44,296 nt of DNA from the IMG/VR virus record IMGVR_UViG_3300025098_000096, positions 1-44,296 of that record. The stretch is one strand, 5' to 3'. Source of the DNA: a virus. The position numbers and the translations under genes were made by a program. Positions 9,817 to 18,796 of this stretch are shown here, one piece after another (the stretch's first letter is position 1; each line of letters opens with the position of its first letter). Under the pieces are notes generated by a model. It made no database searches, had not been told where the DNA came from, and saw nothing but the letters and a program-made list of their open reading frames with translations.

Positions 9817-10970
9817 TGGTCTATCTCCTCGAATCTAAAGTAAAGTACTGTGTCTGCAAATCTAGGGGTTAAATTATTGACATTGAATTTATTTCTAGCC
9901 CCCCTACTCATAGCAAATTCGTGAAACTCTCCCATAAATTGCTTGTTAGTGGTCGCACTATTTGTACCAGTAGCCCCGCTACCATTAGCACCCAAAAATA
10001 AATCTTCTTTATCCATAGCAAATGTCCCACTCCCCGAATGGGTAGCACTTGCCACTTCACTATTATTAAAATAAATTGCCATTACTTTGCTATCCGAATC
10101 ATAAGTAGCGGCTATGTGAAATAGCCCATCAACATAAGATGGATTCATTGGTGCTTTGATATAGAGGTCTGTTGAATTTAGTGCAGTAGATTGAGAAGTA
10201 TCCAAAGTCACTGCAAAAGAATCTCCGGAAGAAGACGATGGAGTGGCGGCAACCTTTCCTATGGAAGTAAAACCAAATCCATTCTTTATGAATAGTTCTT
10301 GGCCTTCGTGTAGTATATTGTTTGCAGTGGAAATAAAGGTCAAAGTAGTCCCACTATTCCCACTAGATTTTGTTGTTCTAGCATAGACATGACTGTATTT
10401 ACCATTGGAGTCAAAAATACCTTTAGCATACGAGACTTGTGTGTGACTACCAAGCGGCCAATTAATTCCACTAGAAGGCAAAATTAATGCAGAAGTTTCT
10501 AGACTTTGAGTAGTAGTACCCAGTGTAACAGAAAATTTAATCTTGTATTCTGCCGGTTGGTTTTCATTATGCAAAGTAGTATTTATCAAAGAAAGTTGCA
10601 CCTTACTACTATGGAATATTCTCATCTCATGTGTGTGTTTTGCAGTTTCAGCCAAATAGTAATGAGAAACATAATCTGTTTGAGTCACATCTTTGTCAAT
10701 TGCTGGCATTACCTTTCCGGAGTCTGTTGATACATAATTTAAGGCTCCTACACTATGCCTACCGTATCCGTTTAAGTCGTATGGTGTCACAGTAGCCTCG
10801 ATAGTAAAAGCGTCGTCTAAAGACCAAGGCCCATACACTACATCATCACTACTACCAATGCTAGAATCTGCTCCTATCGCAATATTATCATAATAGTCTA
10901 TTTTCACATGACCATTACACATTACAGGGAAGACTAAACTTCTTTGCTTTCCTGTTAATACTCGATACAT
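9813..10970 (-). CDS. Concanavalin/LamG-like lectin-fold tail protein
   Basis: This 385-residue protein contains the usual markers of a laminin-G/concanavalin-like jelly roll: WSLDDAFTIEATVTP near residue 50, GLFHIAATYDSDSKVMAIYF near residue 280, then LFLGANGSG and KQFMGEFHEFAMSRGARN. Such domains bind glycans or proteins and often occur on tail tips. It follows the distal tail gene by nine bases with an upstream AGGTGAAATT, and its end overlaps the giant hub gene. Inference: a structural tail-tip protein with possible glycan-binding ability. The fold is fairly clear, the ligand unknown. Confidence 0.65.
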   Translation of the reverse strand: MYRVLTGKQRSLVFPVMCNGHVKIDYYDNIAIGADSSIGSSDDVVYGPWSLDDAFTIEATVTPYDLNGYGRHSVGALNYVSTDSGKVMPAIDKDVTQTDYVSHYYLAETAKHTHEMRIFHSSKVQLSLINTTLHNENQPAEYKIKFSVTLGTTTQSLETSALILPSSGINWPLGSHTQVSYAKGIFDSNGKYSHVYARTTKSSGNSGTTLTFISTANNILHEGQELFIKNGFGFTSIGKVAATPSSSSGDSFAVTLDTSQSTALNSTDLYIKAPMNPSYVDGLFHIAATYDSDSKVMAIYFNNSEVASATHSGSGTFAMDKEDLFLGANGSGATGTNSATTNKQFMGEFHEFAMSRGARNKFNVNNLTPRFADTVLYFRFEEIDQ

Positions 10971-10979
10971 AATTTCACC

Positions 10980-11651
10980 TCAAGAAAGAGCGTCGGCTAA
11001 CTTGGTAGCAACCTTTCCACTTGGGAATACTTCTGCAATTTCAAACTGCATACTAAAACCCACATCAATAGTTTCCGAGTCTATTGTAGATTCAAAACTT
11101 CTAATGAATCCTTTCATTCCCTCGGAAGTACTAGAAGTAGGAAAGTCACTGACTACTCTACCAACAGTTCCGTAGTTGTCTAACTTACCACCTTCCCCTC
11201 TAGAAGCGTAGTTGAATGGAATAGTGGTAGCAGTTCTAGCGTTGCCGTCTGCCCCTACCTTAGAATCATATAGAAATACTAGTTCGTTGATAGATTGGAA
11301 TGTTTGTAATCCAGTAGAGTCTACACTAGAATGAATCATTTGTGCTATTTCAATTGGAGTGTAAATCCTAGGGCCTTCATCTTCTGTAGCCAGCCCATTC
11401 CATTTTTTATTGATAGCCTGTTCTGTGATGAAACCTTGTAGACTCACGCTTTTAGAAGCCATACCCAAGTCTAGAGCGGCGGTTACTGATTCTCCGGATA
11501 ACGCTCCCGATAGAGGAACTTCGATAGAAGGAATTGTCTTGTTAGTACTGATGCTAAGACTAGTGACCTTCAAAGGAATGGTATTGATAGATAAGTCGTC
11601 AGTTCGGTATGCCCCGAATTTCAAGAATACTACATGGTCTAATGCGCTCAT
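10980..11651 (-). CDS. Distal tail protein candidate
   Basis: This 223-residue protein lies directly after the tape measure gene, where distal-tail (Dit-like) proteins are usually encoded. It begins with beta strands (MSALDHVVFLKFGAYRTDDL) and contains an internal helical part (EIAQMIHSSVDSTGLQTFQS). It ends with SMQFEIAEVFPSGKVATKL, a strand pattern often seen in tube-like tail proteins. No family can be named from sequence alone. The assignment rests mainly on gene order: tape measure, this gene, lectin-like protein, hub. Confidence 0.5.
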   Translation of the reverse strand: MSALDHVVFLKFGAYRTDDLSINTIPLKVTSLSISTNKTIPSIEVPLSGALSGESVTAALDLGMASKSVSLQGFITEQAINKKWNGLATEDEGPRIYTPIEIAQMIHSSVDSTGLQTFQSINELVFLYDSKVGADGNARTATTIPFNYASRGEGGKLDNYGTVGRVVSDFPTSSTSEGMKGFIRSFESTIDSETIDVGFSMQFEIAEVFPSGKVATKLADALS

Positions 11652-11655
11652 ATTA

Positions 11656-13182
11656 TCATGCTCCTAAACTTCTAGAGGAAGTCGTTCTGTTGATTTCTTT
11701 GTTAATCATCTTACCAACCTTCTGTGCTATAATTCTTAATTCACTGTCGGAAGACCCAACCCTACCGTTAATATTGACGGTGATGTTATTTCCTCCACTG
11801 CTAACCATCTTTCTAGATTCTTGATTAGAATGTACTCGGCTTCCCTTTGGTAGTCTTACTAGTTCCGGTCCTCTTTCTCCAACTAAGGAGAGGCCGCTCT
11901 TAGTCACACCGCCGTTAGCGAATGGGTTTATTGCCAAAATAATAGCCCCTATTGCCGCCACAATAATACCAGCAAGAATGGCTGGTAATGATATTACACC
12001 TAAAGCGAGTATAGGAAACAACGCAATTAAGGCTCCTATAGCCATGATAGTAAATGCTATTTTATTTAATTGATTCCCAAAAGAGTATTTTATATCATCT
12101 ATTTCTTGACCCAATATGGTCATTATTCCAGCCAAGGCAGGAGATAATAAAATAATTAGTAGGCCTACTGCCATTTCTAATAGGCCGTTAAGAGTGGTAA
12201 CAAAACCACTCAGTAAGTCGGAAAAACTACCGTCTTCAAAAATAGCCTCATACATCAAAGTCAAGCCGTCAATAACAGTACCTAATCCTCTCCCTATTGT
12301 ACGAAGACCTACCATTGATACTGCTAAAATGTTCTCAGCCCACTTCATTAATCCCTCTCCAGTCACCCCTAAATATTTAGCAAGTTTAACGACGGCATAT
12401 ACGCCGAGAATTACAAGTAATCCTATGGCTAACGCCTTTCCTATTACAAGTAAGGAAACGGTGAAAAACATACCTGCTTTTTTAGACACCTTATCTAATC
12501 TTTTATACATGGAAACTGACTTACTACCCAACCACGAAGTATATCGTGACAACTTCTTTTTATTTTTGAGTTCTTTTTTAACAGCAATTGAACTCTTAGA
12601 AATAAAAGATAATAATTTAGATTGAGTAAAAAATTTCTTTAAGGTTAAGTCTGCCGGACCTTTGGGAGAAAGACCTAACAATCTATCCTTTCTAGTTTGA
12701 AATGCAGGGCCTTGCATCTTATTAGGGCCTTTTGCCAGTTCCATTACAGTTTCTATTTGCTCTTTAGATTTCCTAAAAGAACCCCCAACTCCATAGAGAA
12801 CAGAACCAATAAAACCCTCTTTCTTCCCCCCTGCTAAGGGCTTGGCAATGAATGTATCAATACCGGATAACATGGTATCCATACGATTTTTAAAGATGAA
12901 ATATCCGGGGACTCCGTACATTAACTTGTGGAAAATACCAGCAGGGCCGCTAGTTCTTCTTAAAAAACCCTTTTCCGCACTACCAATAAATCTAGTAAGT
13001 ATTGTTTCTACTTCTGCAACATCTTTAGTAGTTTTTTTAGCAGATTCCCCCAAAGTTTCCACTGCTTTGCTTTGTGCTTTCATAGCAGTACTAGATGCTC
13101 TTAGAATAGTAAGCATTTCTTTTTGAATTTGGACTAAACCATACATATTGTTGTTGATTTTTTCCAAATTTAATTCAGCCAT
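11656..13182 (-). CDS. Tail tape measure protein
   Basis: This 508-residue protein has an N-terminal coiled-coil region (residues 1-70) and several hydrophobic helices (about 238-272, 335-358 and 376-420). Its tail, FANGGVTKSGLSLVGERGPE followed by LVRLPKGSRV, is a C-terminal signature widespread in phage tape measure proteins. Its position just after two tail-chaperone frames agrees. Tape measure length sets tail length: at about 1.5 angstrom per residue, 508 residues predict a tail near 75 nm. The hydrophobic segments suggest it also inserts in the host membrane during DNA entry. An AGGTGA-like site precedes the ATG. Confidence 0.85.
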   Translation of the reverse strand: MAELNLEKINNNMYGLVQIQKEMLTILRASSTAMKAQSKAVETLGESAKKTTKDVAEVETILTRFIGSAEKGFLRRTSGPAGIFHKLMYGVPGYFIFKNRMDTMLSGIDTFIAKPLAGGKKEGFIGSVLYGVGGSFRKSKEQIETVMELAKGPNKMQGPAFQTRKDRLLGLSPKGPADLTLKKFFTQSKLLSFISKSSIAVKKELKNKKKLSRYTSWLGSKSVSMYKRLDKVSKKAGMFFTVSLLVIGKALAIGLLVILGVYAVVKLAKYLGVTGEGLMKWAENILAVSMVGLRTIGRGLGTVIDGLTLMYEAIFEDGSFSDLLSGFVTTLNGLLEMAVGLLIILLSPALAGIMTILGQEIDDIKYSFGNQLNKIAFTIMAIGALIALFPILALGVISLPAILAGIIVAAIGAIILAINPFANGGVTKSGLSLVGERGPELVRLPKGSRVHSNQESRKMVSSGGNNITVNINGRVGSSDSELRIIAQKVGKMINKEINRTTSSRSLGA

Positions 13183-13186
13183 GTTA

Positions 13187-13393
13187 TCACTTCACCTTAT
13201 TCATTTCCTTGTTCATGGCTTCGGCTTTAAGTTCTTCTACATTTCTGTGTATATACAAAAAGTCCATCACCATACTTGCTGGCATTTGCATCACTTCTAA
13301 GGGGCTTATTGATAATGCGCTGGACAATGTATAGGTGATTAAGAGAGATGCCATAGCAGGGTCTTTACTCCTACCATTAAGGGCATCTCTCAC
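13187..13393 (-). CDS. Tail assembly chaperone, downstream (-1) frame
   Basis: This 68-codon frame is open from a GTG that overlaps the stop of the upstream chaperone gene. It encodes a helical segment (ASLLITYTLSSALSISPLEV, then MVMDFLYIHRNVEELKAEAMN). In long-tailed phages the downstream half of the tail chaperone is usually made only as a -1 frameshift fusion (lambda G/GT). Here the upstream gene carries a correctly phased A AAA AAC slippery heptamer just before its stop, and slippage leads straight into this frame through two arginine codons. I therefore regard it as the T-like half of a fusion rather than a free protein. Independent initiation at the GTG cannot be excluded. Confidence 0.75.
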   Translation of the reverse strand: MRDALNGRSKDPAMASLLITYTLSSALSISPLEVMQMPASMVMDFLYIHRNVEELKAEAMNKEMNKVK

Positions 13394-13755
13394 TCTTCGT
13401 TTTTTGCTGAATCCTCTGCTAGTGCTTCCATTGGATTAGGTAGCACTTCTTTCAGTTGTGAGCCAATATATGGCGTGAGTCTAATTAGTTCTAGAGTAGA
13501 TAGAGTTGGTTCTGTGCGAACAACAAACTTCTCTACTAGGTAGCGATACATTCCATTTAGGTCAATATCAAAACTTTGTGTCTTGGCATCAATGTTCATT
13601 AGAGAAGTCATAGCCTGTTCTACTTCTAGCCATGTAGGTTCTCTAATCCAAACCTTAAGGTATTCGTCGCTTTCCGGTGACACTCTTAATTCGTGACACT
13701 TCTCTTCTTGTAGTGCAAATAATACACTCTTATTTTTTACGGTATTTTTCTCCAT
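13390..13755 (-). CDS. Tail assembly chaperone (G-like)
   Basis: This 121-residue protein starts at the ATG at 13755, because GGTGGAG lies eight bases upstream; earlier TTG codons have no such site. It contains SPESDEYLKVWIREPTWLEV and a helical middle (NGMYRYLVEKF), with a negatively charged end, as in small phage tail chaperones that sit between tail tube and tape measure genes. It should coat the tape measure during tail assembly. The last codons (GCA AAA AAC GAA GAG TGA) include a slippery heptamer. Frameshifting would give a 189-residue G-GT-type fusion with the next frame. Confidence 0.75.
   Translation of the reverse strand: MEKNTVKNKSVLFALQEEKCHELRVSPESDEYLKVWIREPTWLEVEQAMTSLMNIDAKTQSFDIDLNGMYRYLVEKFVVRTEPTLSTLELIRLTPYIGSQLKEVLPNPMEALAEDSAKNEE
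13399..13405 (-). promoter_or_regulatory. Programmed -1 ribosomal frameshift site (A AAA AAC)
   Basis: On the minus strand the heptamer A AAA AAC occupies 13405-13399 in the correct phase (codons gcA AAA AAC), three codons before the stop of the tail chaperone. After slipping back one base, the next codons read CGA AGA GTG and continue in the 68-codon frame that follows. A AAA AAC is a known -1 slippery sequence in other systems, and tail chaperones upstream of a tape measure commonly use -1 frameshifting. I did not find a convincing downstream stimulatory hairpin by eye. Confidence 0.7.
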
Positions 13756-13810
13756 AGTTTTCTCCACCTTCAAAACCAACAAACAAACAAACGGTGTTGG
13801 TGGAATATAA

Positions 13811-16051
13811 TCATCCTTGTAAAATCCAATGTGTTATGACCTCACAAGTATGCAAACTTCTTGCTTGGATAGTGCCTTCAATAGTCACTGCTCCTTTGTC
13901 TTCCGGCATAGGCCAAGAGTTAGAAGTTAGGAAATAGTTGCTAAACTTGAGAGTAATCTTTTCTCCGTTGCCCTTTGTGAAAACTAACTCAACTTGGCTA
14001 TCTGTAGTTTCGGAAGTATTGACTAGTTCATTATACATTGCATCATCAGTGACCATAGCACTGAAAGTCATTTCGTAAGTTCTTTGTGCTGGAATAGCAT
14101 CCTTAACTCCTCGACTTCCAATTCCAATGAATCGCTTATCAGTAAGTGTATTATTCATGGCTAGGCTGAAACTAGTAATCTTCAAGAACGATTGTCCGAA
14201 CATCTTAATTTGTCCATCGGAAAAGAAGAAAGGTTCTCGGAAAGAATCAGTAGAATCATAGTTGATGAATGAAGTTTCATCAGTGACTCCCCTTCTAGCC
14301 TCATAAGATTCAGTCTTTTCTAAGTTGTGAATTGAACGAACCATGCAGTTCATACTCATCTTGAGTTCTTCGTTTTCGTTAGCAGTGAGGTTGAGAGTAT
14401 TGACTCGGTTTCCTCTAGCAATTCTAACAAAGTTTTCTGTTTCATCAGCGTCACCTGTTTCAGTTCTGTAGGTATTGCTAGATGAGAGTTTAGAAAAGGA
14501 TTGTTCTAAAGAGAACGATGGTAGATTATCTCCATCCTCTTCTGTCATTGTGTAAGTGATTGGATTAGTGATAGAAGTGGCCGTTCCTGTAGGAGCAGTC
14601 AATTCATCTAAGTCAGTATGTTGGTCGTCTAAAGCAGAAACAGGAGGAGTGAGGATAGTACCAATAGAGCGATAGAATAGTGGAGCCTGTCTATGGTTTC
14701 CTGTTGAACTTCTGTCGGGGTTTAGATAAAACTTGTCAGCAACATCAGCCGCTATATCGCTAGCGGCATTATCAGTAGCATCCAAAGTAGCACTAACAGT
14801 AGCCTTACCAAAGAAATAGTAAAGCCAAGCACCGTGATTTGCCATGACTCCTAAATCAGTAGCCCCTGCGGTTTCGATTCCTTTGTATTGGTATGTGTAG
14901 TTTCTAGAACCACCAACCATAAGATTGACTTGTTTATTTTCTATTTCATTTTCGGGGAAAGTTAGTGAATCAACAACACCTAACCAATTGTCTGCCGCTA
15001 GACGCTTGACCGACGAAGTTGCTGGAGCAGGTAATGGTGCGCCATATCTCTTTAGTACGAAAAAGTCAGCAGAGGCACTAACTGTAGTAGTAATTGCTGG
15101 AGAAAATGTAAAACTGGTAGAAGTGTTCGAGATTATTCTATGGATTGAAGTAGGAGAAGTCACAACATCTCCAGCCCCAGTAGTAGTAAAGGCAATAACT
15201 GGATTAGTACCAGCAACAGACAAAGTAAGACTATCTGCTCCCGAAACGCTAGAACCAGCATTAATAATAGTAGCATCTCCTAGTGAAACTACTCCACCGT
15301 CAACATCACTCCCAATACTTACAAAGTCCCCGCTATTATCTCCGCCGGTGGCCACTGCCATAGTACCACTGCCAACATATCCACCTGTATTATTAGTGAT
15401 GGTTAATACAGCACCGCTTCTAGTAATAGTAAGCCCACCCGCACCATTTAGTGCTGTTTGAACTGCTACAGCACATTGGATAGCAGTAGCAGAATTAGCA
15501 ATACTTACTTCTACAAATTCATCAAAACCAGCATCACTAGCAACAGAGTCTCCCGCCGCATCAAATAAAATACCAAACGGTGAATCACCCGCCGCACTTG
15601 CTCTTTGGATTGTAATAACTCCCGCACCATAATTTTGTCCGTCACCATCTGCGGCGGCAAAGGTAAGTTCTGTAGAATGAGCAGAAGGAGATAGGTGAAC
15701 TTCTGCTCCAGTAGAAGACATGCTTCCAAGGCCAGTGATTGCGGCATTTTCTATAATTGCTTGAGCCGCAGTGACTTGAGTTCCAGCAGTTGTGACAGTG
15801 GCACTTCCTAATGTACCACTAGCAGAAGAAGAGGCTGGATTAGCAGTACGGCCTCCAGCGTAGTACTCTAAAGTACAACCTTGGTAGAGATTATTCACGA
15901 AAAGGAATTTACCTGTGTCAACATTTTCCGTATTTAGAGTGACCGTAGTTCCACTATCAGTCACATTTCCATTGCTTCTAAATGTAAAATCAACTTCGGG
16001 GACAAATGTCACCGATGCACCGCTTCCTAAAAATATATTATTGTTCGTCAT
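13811..16051 (-). CDS. Major tail tube protein with large N-terminal insertions
   Basis: This 746-residue protein ends with the strand pattern KGAVTIEGTIQARSLHTCEV and contains SFSLEQSFSKLSSSNTYR and FLKITSFSLAMNNTLTDKR, typical of tail tube proteins. Known tubes are often 150-450 residues, so this one is long. The extra length lies mainly between residues 60 and 340, where several beta-rich segments resembling fibre or Ig-like decorations occur (for example AIQCAVAVQTALNGAGGLTI). These probably project from the tail surface. It is flanked by the tail terminator candidate upstream and the chaperone pair downstream, the standard order. Confidence 0.75.
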   Translation of the reverse strand: MTNNNIFLGSGASVTFVPEVDFTFRSNGNVTDSGTTVTLNTENVDTGKFLFVNNLYQGCTLEYYAGGRTANPASSSASGTLGSATVTTAGTQVTAAQAIIENAAITGLGSMSSTGAEVHLSPSAHSTELTFAAADGDGQNYGAGVITIQRASAAGDSPFGILFDAAGDSVASDAGFDEFVEVSIANSATAIQCAVAVQTALNGAGGLTITRSGAVLTITNNTGGYVGSGTMAVATGGDNSGDFVSIGSDVDGGVVSLGDATIINAGSSVSGADSLTLSVAGTNPVIAFTTTGAGDVVTSPTSIHRIISNTSTSFTFSPAITTTVSASADFFVLKRYGAPLPAPATSSVKRLAADNWLGVVDSLTFPENEIENKQVNLMVGGSRNYTYQYKGIETAGATDLGVMANHGAWLYYFFGKATVSATLDATDNAASDIAADVADKFYLNPDRSSTGNHRQAPLFYRSIGTILTPPVSALDDQHTDLDELTAPTGTATSITNPITYTMTEEDGDNLPSFSLEQSFSKLSSSNTYRTETGDADETENFVRIARGNRVNTLNLTANENEELKMSMNCMVRSIHNLEKTESYEARRGVTDETSFINYDSTDSFREPFFFSDGQIKMFGQSFLKITSFSLAMNNTLTDKRFIGIGSRGVKDAIPAQRTYEMTFSAMVTDDAMYNELVNTSETTDSQVELVFTKGNGEKITLKFSNYFLTSNSWPMPEDKGAVTIEGTIQARSLHTCEVITHWILQG

Positions 16052-16078
16052 AAAATCCCTCTCCCTTTTACAAACTTA

Positions 16079-16798
16079 CTAGGGGATTGTCTGTGCGTAT
16101 CTCTTTGCCGTTAATGTCACTTTATATCCAAAGAGTCGTTTCTTTCTGTCATTTGCTTCGCTTCGATTTCCAACTTCCAATAAACTAAAGCATGAACCAT
16201 CGCTTGCAGTATAACCCCGTCGTTTGCTCTCAAGTGCATGACGAAGTATCAAGTATAAAGACCTTAACCTATCTCTTCCGTAATTAGAATCTCTTGAATT
16301 AAACTTAATCGACTGCCCAGTTCTTGCTTTAGTTGGTGTAGCCGATAGAACAAGAGTAGTGCTATTCGTGATACTGGATACTGTTGTGCCATCTGGGATT
16401 CCTGTACCTGTGACCTCCATGCCTACAGCAATACCCGTAGTTGAAGTAAGGGTCATGTTGGTACTGCTGGTTGTATATGCCCCTCCCGAACTTGTGAACG
16501 AAGTACCAACGGCTCTCTCGTCGTGAATACAACGAAGGTGTAAAGTGAAAGTATAGGTTTCATTGCGAACATCATAAAGAACCGTAGGATATTCTATGGT
16601 GTTACCATCTTCAAAAACTATGATAACATCTTTGCTAGAAAGGTCATATCTAGCACCCTGTCCTTTTTCTAAAGTTCTAACATCAATTAGGTTTGGCTTA
16701 GGTAATGCTACTGGAATAGTACCTGCTTGATTCAAAGCAGTAGCAGAAGCAGACCAATTATTATCCAGCAAATCTAGAATTAGAGTGACCTCATCCAT
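16079..16798 (-). CDS. Tail terminator / neck protein with inserted beta domain
   Basis: This 239-residue protein has a neck-like frame: VIIVFEDGNTIEYPTVLYDV with RNETYTFTLHLR in the first 90 residues, and DRLRSLYLILRHALESKRRG followed by RLFGYKVTLTAKRYA at the end. This matches tail-terminator-type proteins encoded just before the tube gene. Residues 103-167 form an inserted beta domain (MTLTSTTGIAVGMEVTGTGI) closely similar to one in the connector gene at 17492-18796. The start ATG overlaps the end of the preceding small gene. The neck role is inferred from order and pattern. Confidence 0.6.
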   Translation of the reverse strand: MDEVTLILDLLDNNWSASATALNQAGTIPVALPKPNLIDVRTLEKGQGARYDLSSKDVIIVFEDGNTIEYPTVLYDVRNETYTFTLHLRCIHDERAVGTSFTSSGGAYTTSSTNMTLTSTTGIAVGMEVTGTGIPDGTTVSSITNSTTLVLSATPTKARTGQSIKFNSRDSNYGRDRLRSLYLILRHALESKRRGYTASDGSCFSLLEVGNRSEANDRKKRLFGYKVTLTAKRYAQTIP

Positions 16799-16982
16799 AG
16801 ACCATTCCCTCCATTATTGATTGAGAGATAGCCCTTTCTAAATCCTCTTCGATGAACCTAGCCAATTCTTCATCCGAGAAAGAAATGTCGATTCCTAGAA
16901 TAGTAGAAACCCTTTCCATTTCTAATTGACGCTCTTTGTGTTTATCTATCAAAGAGTTTAGGGTTTCAGTAATCTTCAACAT
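16791..16982 (-). CDS. Small helical neck-region protein
   Basis: This 63-residue protein starts at the ATG at 16982, which has GGAAGGGAT upstream. A longer reading from a TTG at 17000 would place that ribosome-binding site inside the gene. It is almost wholly helical and acidic (MLKITETLNSLIDKHKERQL, then DEELARFIEEDLERAISQSI). It overlaps the gene for the tail terminator candidate by eight bases. No family is recognised; it may be a small connector or chaperone. Confidence 0.6.
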   Translation of the reverse strand: MLKITETLNSLIDKHKERQLEMERVSTILGIDISFSDEELARFIEEDLERAISQSIMEGMVYG

Positions 16983-16983
16983 A

Positions 16984-17490
16984 TCAATCCCTTCCGTCAA
17001 ATCTACTTTCTATTTTTTTATGAATGTTTTTAATTAAAGACTCAATGAATGAATTAGAGGTTTTTGAAAACACACTAATTGTACCGTTTTCTTTATTGTG
17101 AGAACCTGCATTGTATTCATAGACAGGATAAACGCCTTGGTCTTCTGCTTTTAATCTGTATTCTTCGCCAAAATTATCAGCAATTTCATTTATTTCGTCT
17201 TCAAACCCTCTGTACCACAAATCATACCAATCTACATCTAATGTTATTTGTATTTCTTCAAATGGTTTTGATATAAAGTCGTCATTATGACGGCCAACAT
17301 TTGGGTTAAAACTCAATATGTAATTAGGAAAATAAATCATTCCATTGCTGAACTCAAAACCTTCAAGTCCTTCCTTTCTTTCTATTGTATCAACAAGTTC
17401 CCGATACAAACCATTCATAAATTCTACTTTAGTGTGATAAGGAATGTGGGTTTTACCACCACTGTTATTTTTTAATATTTTTTTCCACAT
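16984..17490 (-). CDS. Tagged protein MWKKILK, neck region
   Basis: This 168-residue protein begins with MWKKILKNN, a variant of the M-(S)-W-x-D-I-L-K tag found on eleven other proteins here. The body is mixed alpha/beta (VEFMNGLYRELVDTIERKEG, then FEEIQITLDVDWYDLWYRGF) and ends in a basic helix. Several phage tail-completion proteins of this size occur between connector and tail terminator, so it may be a neck protein. The tag suggests instead, or as well, recruitment to the capsid. I do not recognise a family. The ATG follows GGATTGAT. Confidence 0.6.
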   Translation of the reverse strand: MWKKILKNNSGGKTHIPYHTKVEFMNGLYRELVDTIERKEGLEGFEFSNGMIYFPNYILSFNPNVGRHNDDFISKPFEEIQITLDVDWYDLWYRGFEDEINEIADNFGEEYRLKAEDQGVYPVYEYNAGSHNKENGTISVFSKTSNSFIESLIKNIHKKIESRFDGRD

Positions 17491-17491
17491 A

Positions 17492-18796
17492 TCAATCCAA
17501 CATATACACTAAGTCTTTCTTACCATCAATAAGAGCCATCCCTTCTGTACGAAGTAAATCGTACTTCTCCTTCGCTGATATGTTTGCTCCAGTTTCAGCA
17601 ATCATTATTGTTTGGTCGTCATGTCGTAGAATTTCTGCCGCAACTAATTTAGTAGTGGCTTCGTGAACTGTAGAAGGTACTCTTCCATCACCAGCAACAT
17701 AAGAAACAATGATTGAGTTCTTGTTATGATAAGGATACTTCTTCAAAAAGAAAATTCTTCCATCGTCGCTCATCATCCAAAAGTCTCCTAAACGCTTCAT
17801 ATCTTCTTTGTCAGTAAAAGGTACAATAGAACAGACTGTGGGGATTTCATTGGTAGTGGTAAAGGTTAGTGTACTTGAGGCAGAACCAGTAGCGGCTTTG
17901 GAAAGAGTGACGGTAGTTCCACTATCAATAGAAGAAATAGTAGTAGAGGCAGGGATATTAGTTCCTGTGACTTCCATATCTACTGCTAATTTACTAGAAT
18001 CGGCTACAGTCAAACTAGTGCTGGAGTTACTAGTAGTACAAGACTGTTGAATAGTAGCCTTTAGTGTGCAACCTGCTCCATCATCTCCCGATAATAAAGA
18101 TGAAATTAAGACCTTAGTACCATCTTGGTCGTCTTTTTGTGAAAAGAAGAAATCCGAAATATTTAGATTACTAGTTTCTAATTCTTTTGAAGCAGTTGCT
18201 CCTGTAAATTGAGAGGTATTCGAGGGAAATTTCTCATTAATCAAATCAACAATTTCATTGTTAGTGGTCTTTATTCCGAAGGTAGTACAAAACTCATCGT
18301 TTGCTAGTGCGGAAACATCATTTTCTGCTAGTAATTCAAAAGAAACTCCACCGTTAGGTAGTTGGAAAATAATAGAGTGTATATCTCTAAAGTTGTCTAA
18401 GAGGGTAATGGACCCTTGAGCCGAGGCTAATTCTCGATAGTCATTACCTTCCCAAACTCTAAGGCTTACAATCTTTCTAATCTTCATCTGTTGTAGTTGT
18501 ATAAAACCCACATATCCACCATAATAAGAAGCAATAGGACTCCTAGTAAATTCAAAATCTTTAAACTCATTCTTCCAAATAATGGGTCTAAAAGAACGGT
18601 TAATTTTTTCATCTACCATCCCTTCTATTCTTTTAATAATGGAGCCGACTTGTGCGGCAGAAGGATTAGTACCGGAGGTGAAAGGAGTGACTTGTAGTAG
18701 GTCAGAAACTGCGGCTATATCTGTGTAGAAACCTTGTCCTGTAGCATAGTTTGGGTTAATTGAAGTATAGTCACTGGGGGAGGATGCTACTGGCAT
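17492..18796 (-). CDS. Head-tail connector protein with inserted beta domain
   Basis: This 434-residue protein has an N-terminal helical part (VSDLLQVTPFT, then AAQVGSIIKRIEGMVDEKIN) and a C-terminal helical part (VHEATTKLVAAEILRHDD). The pattern is like gp6/gp15-type head-tail adaptors, though these are usually 100-200 residues. Residues 248-313 form an inserted beta domain (SLTVADSSKLAVDMEVTGTN), also present in the neck protein at 16079-16798. The start ATG is adjacent to the end of the preceding large helical gene. The adaptor role is inferred from the helical ends and position. Confidence 0.55.
   Translation of the reverse strand: MPVASSPSDYTSINPNYATGQGFYTDIAAVSDLLQVTPFTSGTNPSAAQVGSIIKRIEGMVDEKINRSFRPIIWKNEFKDFEFTRSPIASYYGGYVGFIQLQQMKIRKIVSLRVWEGNDYRELASAQGSITLLDNFRDIHSIIFQLPNGGVSFELLAENDVSALANDEFCTTFGIKTTNNEIVDLINEKFPSNTSQFTGATASKELETSNLNISDFFFSQKDDQDGTKVLISSLLSGDDGAGCTLKATIQQSCTTSNSSTSLTVADSSKLAVDMEVTGTNIPASTTISSIDSGTTVTLSKAATGSASSTLTFTTTNEIPTVCSIVPFTDKEDMKRLGDFWMMSDDGRIFFLKKYPYHNKNSIIVSYVAGDGRVPSTVHEATTKLVAAEILRHDDQTIMIAETGANISAKEKYDLLRTEGMALIDGKKDLVYMLD

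Noticed and set aside
15511-15747. 78-codon minus-strand frame inside the tail tube gene
   Set aside because: It lies wholly within the tube gene in another frame, with hydrophobic low-complexity translation; a shadow of the GC-poor coding repeat.
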